From Porticoccus sp. (GTDB lineage: Bacteria; Pseudomonadota; Gammaproteobacteria; Pseudomonadales; Porticoccaceae): a DNA stretch of 15,406 nt. The translations under genes were made by a program, and so were the position numbers. The stretch lies in the NCBI GenBank assembly GCA_002685455.1, contig NYXF01000059.1, forward strand, positions 3,874 through 19,279. Direction: 5' to 3'. Under the pieces are notes generated by a model. It saw nothing but the letters and a program-made list of their open reading frames with translations, made no database searches and was not told the origin of the DNA. Positions 8,127 to 15,406 of this stretch are shown here, piece after piece (position 1 is the first letter of the stretch; the number at the start of each line of letters is the position of its first letter).

Positions 8127-8933
8127 GTGGGAAGCTTGAGCGGACTAAAGGCACTACTTGTCAGAGCAATACAGCATAATGATCTAAAAGAAGATATTTT
8201 TATCTCGAAACTTAGATCAGAGGGTTCTGATGTGATCCACTTGCCTGTCATGCAGACAGTACCTAAAAACCAATCCCCTGATATAAACCATATTAATGAA
8301 TATATTGTAAATTATTCTTCTTACAATATAGCCATTTTTGTTAGCAAGTCCTCTGTATATTTCTTGCTTGACTGGCTAAAAAATAATAAAAAAGATTACT
8401 CTGATGGCTTACCTTTAGGCCCGAAATATTATGCAATTGGAAAAACTACAGCTGATACTTTAAAAAATATTAGGATTAATGCTGAGTATCCAAAACAAGA
8501 TTTTAGCAGCGAGGGATTGCTTGACCTACCTTCATTCTCAGCTGGGAATCATCAAAAAGTAGTTATATTCTCTGGAGTAGGAGGCCGCAAATTATTATCT
8601 GATCAGCTGAAAGTACGTGGATTTTTAGTACATAACTGTGAGTTATATAGTCGAAAATGCTTGAAAGACTTTTCGAGTGAAATCAATTATTTGATAGGTT
8701 CAGATGCACTCGATATTGTAATTATTCATAGCGCAGAGCTACTCGAAAATTTATTATCCCAAGTATTGTCGCGTAATCTTCCTACTCTTAAGATGTTGCC
8801 AATATTAGTTCCGAGCAAAAGAATTCAGTGCTTAGCAGAAAGTTTTGGATTTAAGAAAATAATCTGCTCTCCTTCTGCATCAACTGAAAAAATGGTTTCT
8901 ACTTTACGTGAATGTTACAGTAACTTTTTATAA
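8127..8933 (+). CDS. hemD: Uroporphyrinogen-III synthase HemD
   Basis: Cyclises hydroxymethylbilane to uroporphyrinogen III. It has 268 residues, near the family length. The family is poorly conserved in sequence, but the two-domain pattern is recognisable: LKALLVRA (7-14), IAIFVSKSSVYFLLDWL (68-84), YYAIGKTTADTL (101-112), SSEGLLDL (127-134), VVIFSGVGGRKLLSDQL (145-161), and DIVIIHSAELLENL (196-209). The position directly after hemC supports the call. The start is the GTG immediately after the hemC stop. A TTG three codons downstream is an alternative, since GGTGGGA lies just before it. Confidence 0.92.
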   Translation: MGSLSGLKALLVRAIQHNDLKEDIFISKLRSEGSDVIHLPVMQTVPKNQSPDINHINEYIVNYSSYNIAIFVSKSSVYFLLDWLKNNKKDYSDGLPLGPKYYAIGKTTADTLKNIRINAEYPKQDFSSEGLLDLPSFSAGNHQKVVIFSGVGGRKLLSDQLKVRGFLVHNCELYSRKCLKDFSSEINYLIGSDALDIVIIHSAELLENLLSQVLSRNLPTLKMLPILVPSKRIQCLAESFGFKKIICSPSASTEKMVSTLRECYSNFL

Positions 8934-9017
8934 TCTCTAAAAAGTATGCTTTTTCGGTTGTAACTTCAAATGCAACTTAAAACTAAAAACTGTGATTTGT
9001 ATTATGAGGTCCTCTAA

Positions 9018-10196
9018 TTGAAGAGCAAAGATAGCAAACAAGACAAAATTAAAACTTCGAATGAGGATGGTGTATCTGTATCAAATCCTCAATTATCTTC
9101 ATCATCCGAACAGATAAAAACAAAAAAAAGATCCAGTAAGAAAAAAACTATCAATTCTGTCAGCACAATTTTTTTAATAACTAAATTCGTTGTTAAGTTA
9201 GTTTTACTTCTAATTATACTATTTTCAGCATCTGCAATTATATATGGTAGTCGTTTGATACAGAATATCGAACAACAGCAACTTGAGGATCAAAAAACTC
9301 TAAAAAAATACCAGATAGAGATTGATGCCTTAAATAATAAGATAAAAAAAGATAGCAAAATTTACCAAGAGAAATATTCTAAATTAGATATTTATATAAA
9401 AAACCTAAAAGAAAACGTTACTAGCAATAGCAATCGTATAGGGAAGTTATCTTACCCCCAAGAAACCTTAATATTATTAGCGGAAGCTGAATATTCATTA
9501 TGGCTTGCCGAGAGCTACATGGCCACCAGAAATTCTCCAAGCGAAATCATAGAGATACTCGTTTCACTAGATAACACTCTAGGGGAATTAAAATCTTTTA
9601 ACACAAAAGAATCTCGTGAAACTCTAGTGAACATTATTTCAGTTTTACACTCAGTCCCTGTAGTTAATAGGGCAGAGCACTATAAAAAGTTAAATTTATT
9701 GATAAACCATCTTGATCAGCTGCCATTGATTCAATCGATAAAGGGTTTTGACCCTATTATCGAGACGAAAAGTTCGGTTCCTAGTCTGCAGCAGATCCCA
9801 TGGAAAGAGAAGATTGTTGCCGGTATTTATAAAGCTTTTTCGAAGTTTAAAGATTTTGTCCGAGTCAAAAAATCAAAAAATCCACCCAATTTGTATTCAA
9901 CAGAAATAGAAAAAAAATACCTTAAGCAATATTTAAAAGCTACGTTTGGGCAAGCTCAGATAAGCCTGTTACTAGAAAATGATGAGATTTATAAAAAAAG
10001 CCTTAAACAGGCTAAAATAGTACTAATGAGACACTACTCCGGTAATGAGAAATTAATAAAAACTTATGTTGAGCAAATAGATGAACTCGAAAAGCAAAAT
10101 ATAATTCAAAAAATACCAGATATCTCCAACCAACTTAATAGCCTCAAAGCTTATATTAGGATGTATAAAAAAAATATTAGTGGAGATAAAAAGTAA
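9018..10196 (+). CDS. hemX: HemX-family membrane protein
   Basis: An inner-membrane-anchored protein of the HemX family, always found near hemD in gammaproteobacteria; its function is not firmly established. It is often named uroporphyrinogen-III C-methyltransferase, but no SAM-binding methyltransferase motifs are visible. It has 392 residues: a Lys/Ser-rich cytoplasmic N-terminus (1-46), one membrane segment (about 50-77), a coiled coil (about 80-135), and a periplasmic domain with the family's LILLAEAEYSLWLAE helix (151-165). The start is TTG, backed by GAGGT (9006-9010) seven bases upstream; there is no in-frame ATG near by. It follows hemD by 84 bases and overlaps hemY by one base. Confidence 0.88.
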   Translation: MKSKDSKQDKIKTSNEDGVSVSNPQLSSSSEQIKTKKRSSKKKTINSVSTIFLITKFVVKLVLLLIILFSASAIIYGSRLIQNIEQQQLEDQKTLKKYQIEIDALNNKIKKDSKIYQEKYSKLDIYIKNLKENVTSNSNRIGKLSYPQETLILLAEAEYSLWLAESYMATRNSPSEIIEILVSLDNTLGELKSFNTKESRETLVNIISVLHSVPVVNRAEHYKKLNLLINHLDQLPLIQSIKGFDPIIETKSSVPSLQQIPWKEKIVAGIYKAFSKFKDFVRVKKSKNPPNLYSTEIEKKYLKQYLKATFGQAQISLLLENDEIYKKSLKQAKIVLMRHYSGNEKLIKTYVEQIDELEKQNIIQKIPDISNQLNSLKAYIRMYKKNISGDKK

Positions 10197-11401
10197 TGAG
10201 AGCTGCGCTCCTCAAAACCATTTTAGTTACTCTATTGGCAGGATTTTTAACATGGCAGATGATACAAAATAATGGGTATATACTCATAGCTTATGGGAAC
10301 TATACTGTAGACATGAATCTATGGGTGCTAGTGTTTATTTTTAGTTTTATTTTTATAGCTTCATTTTTACTGAAAAATATAATCAGAGCTATTATTCATC
10401 CAAGCCGAAAGTTATTTAAAAACTTATCCAAATACCAAACTAAGAAAAATCAATTATTATTTTCTCAGGGTTTGCTGAATTTTGTTCAAGATGATTGGAT
10501 AAAAGCTCAACAGAACTTAGAAAAATCAGCAAAAAGTTCACCTATGCCCGCTATAAATTATCTAACCGCAGCATTTTCTGCATACAAAGCAGGAGATATA
10601 AATAACGTTGATATATTGTTAACAAAGGCCCAAAAAAATAATAACAAAAGAGATATAGCTGTTCCTCTCATGAGGGCAAAAATTTACATAAAAGACCAAG
10701 ACTACATTAAAGCATTACACGTTCTTAAGTCGTTACATAGGAGTCATCGATCTAACCACACTTTTCTAAAACAACTCTACGTAATATACAGAAAACTTAA
10801 CGATTTTAATAGTTTAAGGGATTTGTTACCAGACCTAAAGCGCTGTAAAATTTTTCAAAAAAATAAAATCAATGAACTTGAGATATACATATATCGCTCC
10901 TTAATAGAAAATATCTCTAAAAATAATAACGCTCATATTGAAGATTTAAAAAATTTTTGGAAAAAAATACCCAGAAGTATAAGGAAAGAAAAAGATGTGT
11001 TACTACAATATTCTACTAATCTGTATGGGTTTGGAGAGGAAGCGTATACTGAAAAATTAGTACGTAATTTTTTGAAATCCAGTTGGGATGATCAAATGGT
11101 AAGACTTTATGGCAAAATTGAAGGGATTGACAAGGAAAAACAATTAAACTTTGCGGAAGGTTTGCTCATTAATTACCCAGCACACCCAGACTTGTTATTG
11201 GTCCTGGGCCGTCTTAATTTGAAGCATGGGTTCTTGATCAAGGCTCAAGATTATCTAGAGAGATCTATAGCTATTAGACCTGACATTGAAACTTATAATG
11301 CGTTGGGTATATTGATGGGTTGCCTTAATGAACACAAAGAGAGCTTAGATTACTATCGCGAGGGTTTATCTCTAAGTCTCAAATCCAGAAATACCAAATA
11401 A
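10196..11401 (+). CDS. hemY: HemY-family membrane protein with TPR-like repeats
   Basis: Inner-membrane protein of the proteobacterial HemY family, unrelated to the Bacillus protoporphyrinogen oxidase of the same name. Its exact role in heme metabolism is unknown. It has 401 residues, with two membrane segments near the N-terminus (about 5-23 and 42-63), the second ending in the conserved NIIRAIIHPSRKL region. A long alpha-helical TPR-like part follows, clearest at about 325-395 (LLINYPAHPDLLLVLGRL, KAQDYLERSIAIRP, YNALGILMG). The ATG overlaps the hemX stop (TAATG), and GGAG lies about 10 bases upstream. It converges on pckA with a 49-base gap lacking a convincing terminator. Confidence 0.9.
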   Translation: MRAALLKTILVTLLAGFLTWQMIQNNGYILIAYGNYTVDMNLWVLVFIFSFIFIASFLLKNIIRAIIHPSRKLFKNLSKYQTKKNQLLFSQGLLNFVQDDWIKAQQNLEKSAKSSPMPAINYLTAAFSAYKAGDINNVDILLTKAQKNNNKRDIAVPLMRAKIYIKDQDYIKALHVLKSLHRSHRSNHTFLKQLYVIYRKLNDFNSLRDLLPDLKRCKIFQKNKINELEIYIYRSLIENISKNNNAHIEDLKNFWKKIPRSIRKEKDVLLQYSTNLYGFGEEAYTEKLVRNFLKSSWDDQMVRLYGKIEGIDKEKQLNFAEGLLINYPAHPDLLLVLGRLNLKHGFLIKAQDYLERSIAIRPDIETYNALGILMGCLNEHKESLDYYREGLSLSLKSRNTK

Positions 11402-11450
11402 GAATACAAAAAACATTTTATGGTCTTCAAAAAAAGTCTTTTAAATCTAA

Positions 11451-13010
11451 TTATATCTGGGGTCCAGCCTTAATTATTTTTCGTGATACATTGTATTTTT
11501 GTATATTATCGATAAATAACTTTGCTAATTTTTTAGTCTGGATATCATAAGCTTCTTTATCATCCCATGTATCCCTAGGATTAAGGAAACTAGTATTAAC
11601 ACCAGGAATACTGGTCGGTATATTCAGATTCAGTACTGGCAGTTTAATAGTTTCAACACTTTCAAGATCACCGTTTTGTATGGCAGCAACAATGCTTCGT
11701 GTCACGGGAATTGGAAATCGAGAACCGCTTCCATCAGACGCACCTGATCCACCCGTCCAGCCAGTATTGACAAGATATACTTTGCTGCCAAACTGATCTA
11801 TATGTTTCATTAGTAGTTCTGCGTAGACTTTGGCTGGTCTTGGCATAAACGGTGCACCAAAACAAGTTGAAAATGTCAGGTGTATCCCTTTTTCACCTCC
11901 CATCTCAGTAGACCCTACCCTGGCAGTATAGCCACTAAGGAAGTGATATGCTGCCGCTTCTTTTGATAAGATAGATACTGGTGGTAAAACTCCGGAAACG
12001 TCACATGTAAGAAAAATAACATTTTTAGGTTCGCCGGCCCGATTCTCTTTACTACGTAAATCTACATGTTCCAGAGGGTAACTGCATCGACCGTTTTCTG
12101 AGAGAGAAGTATCATTATAGTCTGCCACACGATTTTTGTTAACGGCTATGTTTTCTACAATTGCACCAAATCGAATAGCATCCCATATAACTGGCTCATT
12201 TTCTTTACTTAAATTTATAGTTTTAGCATAACATCCACCTTCCATATTAAACACAGCACCTTTAGTCCACCCGTGCTCATCATCACCTATTAAGTATCGC
12301 TCTGGATCTGCAGAAAGAGTCGTTTTTCCAGTGCCAGAAAGGCCAAAAAATAAACATACGTCACCATCTCTTCCTACGTTGGAGGCGCAATGCATAGACA
12401 TAACATCTTTGCCAGGCAGCAAGTAATTTTGTACTGAAAACATAGCTTTTTTCATTTCACCGGCATATCTAAGACCTGCAATTAAAACTTTTCTTTGACC
12501 AAAGTGTATAATCCCCACCGCCTCACTATTAGTGCCATCGCGAACTGGGTCACAGGTGAAATTTGCCGCATGTAGTATCTTCCAAGCATCCTTACTTGAG
12601 GGATTGTAATCTTTTGGTCTAATGAACATATTTCTGGCAAATAGATTATGCCATGCTGTTTCTGTTGTTACCTCAACAGGTAGGTAATGGTTTGGATCCT
12701 GACCTACATGCAAATGTGAGAGGTAACGATCTTTTTGCGTTATATATTTTTCTACTCTGGCCCATAAGTCATTAAATTTGTCTTGATTAAACGGGCGATT
12801 AACCGGACCCCAAGCAATTGAGCTTTTACTACTTGATTCCTCAACAATAAAACGGTCAGAGGGCGATCTGCCCGTCCTGTTTCCAGTGACTGATAAAAAT
12901 GCTCCAGTGTTAGTAAGATGCCCTTCACCATTTTTAAGGGCTAGCTCAATTAATTTAGATGAGCATAAATCTTTAAAAATAGTTACGTTCGAATTTTGGT
13001 TTAGTGTCAT
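11451..13010 (-). CDS. pckA: Phosphoenolpyruvate carboxykinase (ATP) PckA
   Basis: Converts oxaloacetate and ATP to phosphoenolpyruvate and CO2, the entry to gluconeogenesis. It has 519 residues, a little under E. coli's 540. Landmarks are TGRSPSD (46-52), the metal-site Lys in GEMKK (184-188), MHC (206-208) with His207, the P-loop GLSGTGKTT (223-231), the signature IGDDEHGW (241-248), and Arg308 near SYP. The usual LTADAFGVLPPV block reads [12 protein letters not shown] (334-345), and a short glycine/serine-rich stretch (about 420-430) lies where E. coli, as I recall it, is shorter; neither touches the catalytic residues named. The ATG has GGG nine bases upstream. It lies downstream of the yrfG-hslR gene on the same strand, probably with its own promoter. 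Confidence 0.97.
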   Translation of the reverse strand: MTLNQNSNVTIFKDLCSSKLIELALKNGEGHLTNTGAFLSVTGNRTGRSPSDRFIVEESSSKSSIAWGPVNRPFNQDKFNDLWARVEKYITQKDRYLSHLHVGQDPNHYLPVEVTTETAWHNLFARNMFIRPKDYNPSSKDAWKILHAANFTCDPVRDGTNSEAVGIIHFGQRKVLIAGLRYAGEMKKAMFSVQNYLLPGKDVMSMHCASNVGRDGDVCLFFGLSGTGKTTLSADPERYLIGDDEHGWTKGAVFNMEGGCYAKTINLSKENEPVIWDAIRFGAIVENIAVNKNRVADYNDTSLSENGRCSYPLEHVDLRSKENRAGEPKNVIFLTCDVSGVLPPVSILSKEAAAYHFLSGYTARVGSTEMGGEKGIHLTFSTCFGAPFMPRPAKVYAELLMKHIDQFGSKVYLVNTGWTGGSGASDGSGSRFPIPVTRSIVAAIQNGDLESVETIKLPVLNLNIPTSIPGVNTSFLNPRDTWDDKEAYDIQTKKLAKLFIDNIQKYNVSRKIIKAGPQI

Positions 13011-13042
13011 TAGGTTAATCCCATTGAAGATTTTGAATTCAG

Positions 13043-13071
13043 TTAATAATCTGCTTCAGTCCAGTTAACAA
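13043..13071 (-). promoter_or_regulatory. Candidate promoter of pckA
   Basis: On the minus strand, TTGTTA (13071-13066) and TATTAA (13048-13043) are 17 bases apart, each matching the consensus at 4 of 6 positions. The start would be near 13036, 26 bases before the ATG. It lies in the 201-base space between pckA and yrfG-hslR. Confidence 0.35.
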
Positions 13072-13211
13072 TCAATCTATAAAATAATCGATAAATTAAA
13101 ATATTTGGATTATGCCAGAAAAAAAGAAACTAGTGGAGTTTTCATAAAAAATTAAAAATCTATTTAATTATCCCAAATTAACAACTATGGGAGATAGGTA
13201 CAAAAGTTATC

Positions 13212-14312
13212 TCACAAATCATAGATATTTTTTTTACTAAACTTATGTATTTGTCTGCGCTCCTTTTTGGTTGGACGCTTGCTTTTGAGGAAGTTATTGT
13301 AGAATACTTTTTTTGATGCATCATTTCGTGCTCTTGTACAAATACTTTCCTCAGTTTCGGTATACATTTCTTGTGCTCTAGTGGCCGAACCTCTTTTTCC
13401 ACAAAGATTTTTAACAATTACTATTTTTTCATCCATTCCTTGCTTGATCGATAATATCGTCCCTAGTGCAAGATCTTTACTGACTTTAACTTTATTCCCA
13501 TCAATTTGTACTTTCCCAGCAGTTATAGCAGCTTTAGATAAGTTCCTAGTCTTAAAAAAACGGGCAGCCCATAACCATTTATCTATACGGATTTTTTTCT
13601 TACATTCTTCTTTTTGTATGATCGGTAGAATTTCATCAAAGTAACTTATGGAATCAAAGCCACTTATTAAATTAACGTTCTTTGTACTATCAGGCTTATT
13701 AATGCCTAGGATACTCTTAATACCGAATTTTTTTGCTGCCTCAAGAATTCTAATCGAATCGTCAATAAAAAGTGTCCTCTTAGGATCAAATGCTATCTGA
13801 TGAGCTAACTTAGACCAAAATAGCTGACTCTCTTTTGGCTCATTGAATTCATGGGATGTAAAAATTGCGTCTAACTCTTTATCTATTTCAGTATCGTTAA
13901 CTTTAAGCATTAAAATTTCGGGGTGTGCATTAGTTACGAGAATACGTTTTTTCCCTGTAACTCTAAGCTGCTCAAGGAAATCAAATACAAAAGGACGTAC
14001 CTTAACTAAAAACCTTACTTCTTTTTTGAGCTCAACAATATTTACGAGCAGCTTTTCTGACCAGTACTTTGTTGAATACCAATTTAACGTTCCCTTTGTC
14101 TCATTAGTAAGTTTTTCAATATAAATATGAGCCTCTTCTAGAGAAATACCATGGATCTTTGAATAACGTTTTGGTAGGTGATCCAACCAAAAGTAATTAT
14201 CAAAATGAAGATCTAGCAACGTACCATCCATATCTAATAATACAGTATCGATGTCACTCCAATTGAAGCACTTTTTATTCGAAGAGATAGTAGTTTCTTT
14301 ATATTTTTTCAT
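13212..14312 (-). CDS. yrfG-hslR: Fused YrfG-type HAD nucleotidase and Hsp15 (HslR) RNA-binding protein
   Basis: One 366-residue frame carries two normally separate proteins. Residues ~1-235 match YrfG, a HAD-superfamily GMP/IMP nucleotidase. Motif I is DMDGT (27-31, nucleophile Asp27), the family stretch LDLHFDNYFWLDHLP follows, motif II is TNAH (127-130), motif III Lys160, and motif IV FIDDS (182-186). Residues ~238-363 match the whole of Hsp15, a heat-shock protein that binds stalled 50S subunits: the S4 domain RIDKWLWAARFFKTR (242-256) with AGKVQIDG (265-272), then the basic tail KSKRPTKKERR (343-353). The junction is near base 13605, and no ATG, GTG or TTG lies in frame there to start Hsp15 alone. 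Both halves look intact. No Shine-Dalgarno sequence is visible before the ATG at 14312. Confidence 0.9.
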   Translation of the reverse strand: MKKYKETTISSNKKCFNWSDIDTVLLDMDGTLLDLHFDNYFWLDHLPKRYSKIHGISLEEAHIYIEKLTNETKGTLNWYSTKYWSEKLLVNIVELKKEVRFLVKVRPFVFDFLEQLRVTGKKRILVTNAHPEILMLKVNDTEIDKELDAIFTSHEFNEPKESQLFWSKLAHQIAFDPKRTLFIDDSIRILEAAKKFGIKSILGINKPDSTKNVNLISGFDSISYFDEILPIIQKEECKKKIRIDKWLWAARFFKTRNLSKAAITAGKVQIDGNKVKVSKDLALGTILSIKQGMDEKIVIVKNLCGKRGSATRAQEMYTETEESICTRARNDASKKVFYNNFLKSKRPTKKERRQIHKFSKKNIYDL

Positions 14313-14376
14313 ATTTTTTATTTTTTAGTACTGATAAAATAAAATAATTATTATTTAATCTAACCATTTTATATAT

Positions 14377-14403
14377 TTTACGTAAACTGTTTAAGAATAT
14401 AGT
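14377..14403 (+). promoter_or_regulatory. Weak candidate promoter of aroK
   Basis: TATAGT (14398-14403) is one base from the -10 consensus. TTTACG (14377-14382) is the nearest -35-like sequence, but the spacing of 15 bases is short. TTTACG is also half of the perfect 10-bp palindrome TTTACGTAAA (14377-14386) in the divergent region between yrfG-hslR and aroK. A start near 14410 would suit translation from the TTG at 14447. Confidence 0.25.
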
Positions 14404-14446
14404 AATTTAGTATCCATTTTTAAATTATTTGATAAGAGTAGCTAAA

Positions 14447-14968
14447 TTGACAACCGACAAAATCTTTATAGTAGGTCCTATGGGTTCAGGAAAAACCACC
14501 ATTGGTCGTATTTTGGCTGAAATTCTAGATTTTAAATTTTTCGATCTCGATTTTGAAATTGAAAAAAGATCCGGGGCTAATATACCATGGATATTTGATG
14601 TCGAGGGTGAAGAGGGGTTTCGACAAAGAGAATCTCGAGTTTTAGAGGAACTTTCCTCATTAACTAATACAGTTTTGGCAACAGGTGGCGGCGCAGTTAT
14701 TCTTAAAAAAAACCGTGAAATTCTTAAGAAGCACGGCTTCACTATATATCTTAGGGCACCAATTGATAAGTTAGTTGAAAGAACTTCACATGATCAAAAT
14801 AGACCTCTGCTAAAAGTGAGCAACCCACGTAAGGCGATTGAGAAAATGGTCACAGATCGTGAATCTTTGTATAAAGATGTGGCTAATTTTGTTTATATTA
14901 CAGATAAACAGAGGCCTCGACTAGTTGCAGACGAAATTGCTTACGAAGTTCGTAAATTTATAGTCTGA
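14447..14968 (+). CDS. aroK: Shikimate kinase AroK
   Basis: Phosphorylates shikimate with ATP in the aromatic amino acid pathway. The chosen TTG start gives 173 residues, the length of E. coli AroK, with AAGAG eight bases upstream. A TTG at 14429 would add six residues but has no ribosome-binding sequence, and there is no ATG before the conserved region. Visible are the P-loop GPMGSGKT (10-17), DLD (33-35) and FRQRE (58-62) for shikimate binding, TGGGAV (79-84), and the lid sequence QNRPLL (117-122) with its conserved Arg. It is followed by aroB 43 bases downstream, the standard aroK-aroB order, and is divergent from yrfG-hslR. Confidence 0.96.
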   Translation: MTTDKIFIVGPMGSGKTTIGRILAEILDFKFFDLDFEIEKRSGANIPWIFDVEGEEGFRQRESRVLEELSSLTNTVLATGGGAVILKKNREILKKHGFTIYLRAPIDKLVERTSHDQNRPLLKVSNPRKAIEKMVTDRESLYKDVANFVYITDKQRPRLVADEIAYEVRKFIV

Positions 14969-15011
14969 TGTGGTACATTCTATTTTACATAATTACTAGA
15001 GAACAATAACT

Positions 15012-15406
15012 GTGGAAGAAACTAAAACACTTTTTGTAGATCTAGGAGATAGAGCTTACCCTATTTTTATTGGTGAGGGATTGCTTGACTCATCAGAATT
15101 AATAAATCCATATATCTATGGAGATCAAGTATTAATAGTAACCAATGAAGTTGTTGCACCTCTCTACTTAGAACCTCTCTTTAAAGTGTTAAAATCAAAT
15201 TATAATGTTGAAAAATTGATATTGCCTGATGGGGAAATATACAAAAATTTAGAAGTATTAAATACAATCTTTGATTCACTTTTGTTAAATAAATTTAATC
15301 GTAGCGCAACACTTATAGCACTTGGAGGTGGAGTTGTTGGCGATATGACCGGGTTTGCAGCCGCTTGTTACCAGAGAGGTATAAATTTCTTACAGATACC
15401 AACGAC
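15012..15406 (+). CDS. aroB: 3-dehydroquinate synthase AroB, N-terminal part (cut by window end)
   Basis: Cyclises DAHP to 3-dehydroquinate using NAD and a metal ion, the second step of the shikimate pathway. The frame opens at GTG and runs 131 codons to the end of the window, about a third of the usual ~360. Recognisable are LGDRAYPIFIGEGLL (11-25), VTNEVVAPLYL (44-54), LPDGEIYKNL (71-80), the NAD-binding ALGGGVVGDMTGFAAACYQRG block (105-125) and LQIPTT at the edge. The GTG is supported by homology to the E. coli start; an AGAG about 10 bases upstream is a weak ribosome site. Probably co-transcribed with aroK. Confidence 0.95.
   Translation, partial: MEETKTLFVDLGDRAYPIFIGEGLLDSSELINPYIYGDQVLIVTNEVVAPLYLEPLFKVLKSNYNVEKLILPDGEIYKNLEVLNTIFDSLLLNKFNRSATLIALGGGVVGDMTGFAAACYQRGINFLQIPT

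Noticed and set aside
8939..8954. AAAAAG-TATG-CTTTTT hairpin between hemD and hemX
   Set aside because: Only six mostly A-T pairs and no separate T-run; too weak to call a terminator inside the operon.
11402..11450. Possible bidirectional terminator between hemY and pckA
   Set aside because: The two GTCTT copies are direct, not inverted, repeats; I see no stable stem.
13171..13192. TCCCA / TGGGA inverted repeat downstream of yrfG-hslR
   Set aside because: A 5-bp stem with a 12-base loop and no immediate T-run is too weak for a terminator.
13178..13417. Minus-strand open frame of 79 codons over the hslR part
   Set aside because: It overlaps the Hsp15 domain in another frame, and the Hsp15 frame has clear homology.
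13600..13612. Separate start for hslR at the ATG in the junction
   Set aside because: That ATG is out of frame and is followed at once by a TAA stop; no in-frame standard start is present.
14425..14742. Minus-strand open frame of 105 codons across aroK
   Set aside because: Antisense to the conserved shikimate kinase sequence, with low-complexity Ser/Pro/Arg-rich composition; a shadow.

Overview
This is a 15.4 kb, AT-rich, gene-dense window that reads as chromosomal core genome of a gammaproteobacterium. The evidence is the gammaproteobacterial gene sets it carries: lptM-lysA-dapF-DUF484-xerC with divergent cyaY, hemC-hemD-hemX-hemY divergent from argH, an ATP-type pckA next to yrfG/hslR, and aroK-aroB. 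From memory, the amtB/glnK, xerC-lysA-cyaY and argH-hemC blocks also lie near one another in Pseudomonas, so the layout looks like an old gammaproteobacterial neighbourhood in a compact genome. Low GC and very short convergent gaps (9, 21 and 49 bases) suggest a streamlined, perhaps marine, lineage; that last point is inference. I see no mobile elements, CRISPR arrays, rRNA or tRNA genes, and no gene-free stretch longer than 300 bases.

Layout. 1-1161 (+): the C-terminal half of an ammonium transporter (amtB, cut by the window start), a strong terminator, then a PII signal protein (glnK) with its own promoter and a structured leader. 1183-5083 (-): an operon read lptM, lysA, dapF, DUF484 gene, xerC. 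It starts from a well-formed promoter at 5118-5147 and has tight or overlapping junctions. 5198-5518 (+): cyaY. 5528-6931 (-): argH. 6932-7166: divergent promoter region. 7167-11401 (+): hemC, hemD, hemX, hemY. 11451-13010 (-): pckA. 13212-14312 (-): one reading frame holding a complete YrfG-type HAD nucleotidase followed by a complete Hsp15 (HslR). 14447-15406 (+): aroK and the 5' third of aroB, cut by the window end.

How the genes work together. AmtB and GlnK form the ammonium uptake and nitrogen-sensing pair. LysA and DapF are the last steps of the diaminopimelate/lysine pathway, which feeds both peptidoglycan and protein. LptM is a small lipoprotein linked to the LPS export machinery, and XerC resolves chromosome dimers. 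CyaY (iron donor/regulator) and HemCD (tetrapyrrole synthesis) are iron/heme functions. ArgH ends arginine synthesis, PckA starts gluconeogenesis, and AroK/AroB belong to the shikimate pathway.

The most unusual feature is the in-frame yrfG-hslR fusion. In E. coli these are separate neighbouring genes near pckA and aroK. Here they are joined without a usable internal start codon, and the genes that lie between pckA and aroK in E. coli (hslO, igaA, nudE, mrcA, pil/hof genes) are missing. Second are the reversed, uncoupled amtB-then-glnK order and a GC-containing hairpin in the glnK leader.
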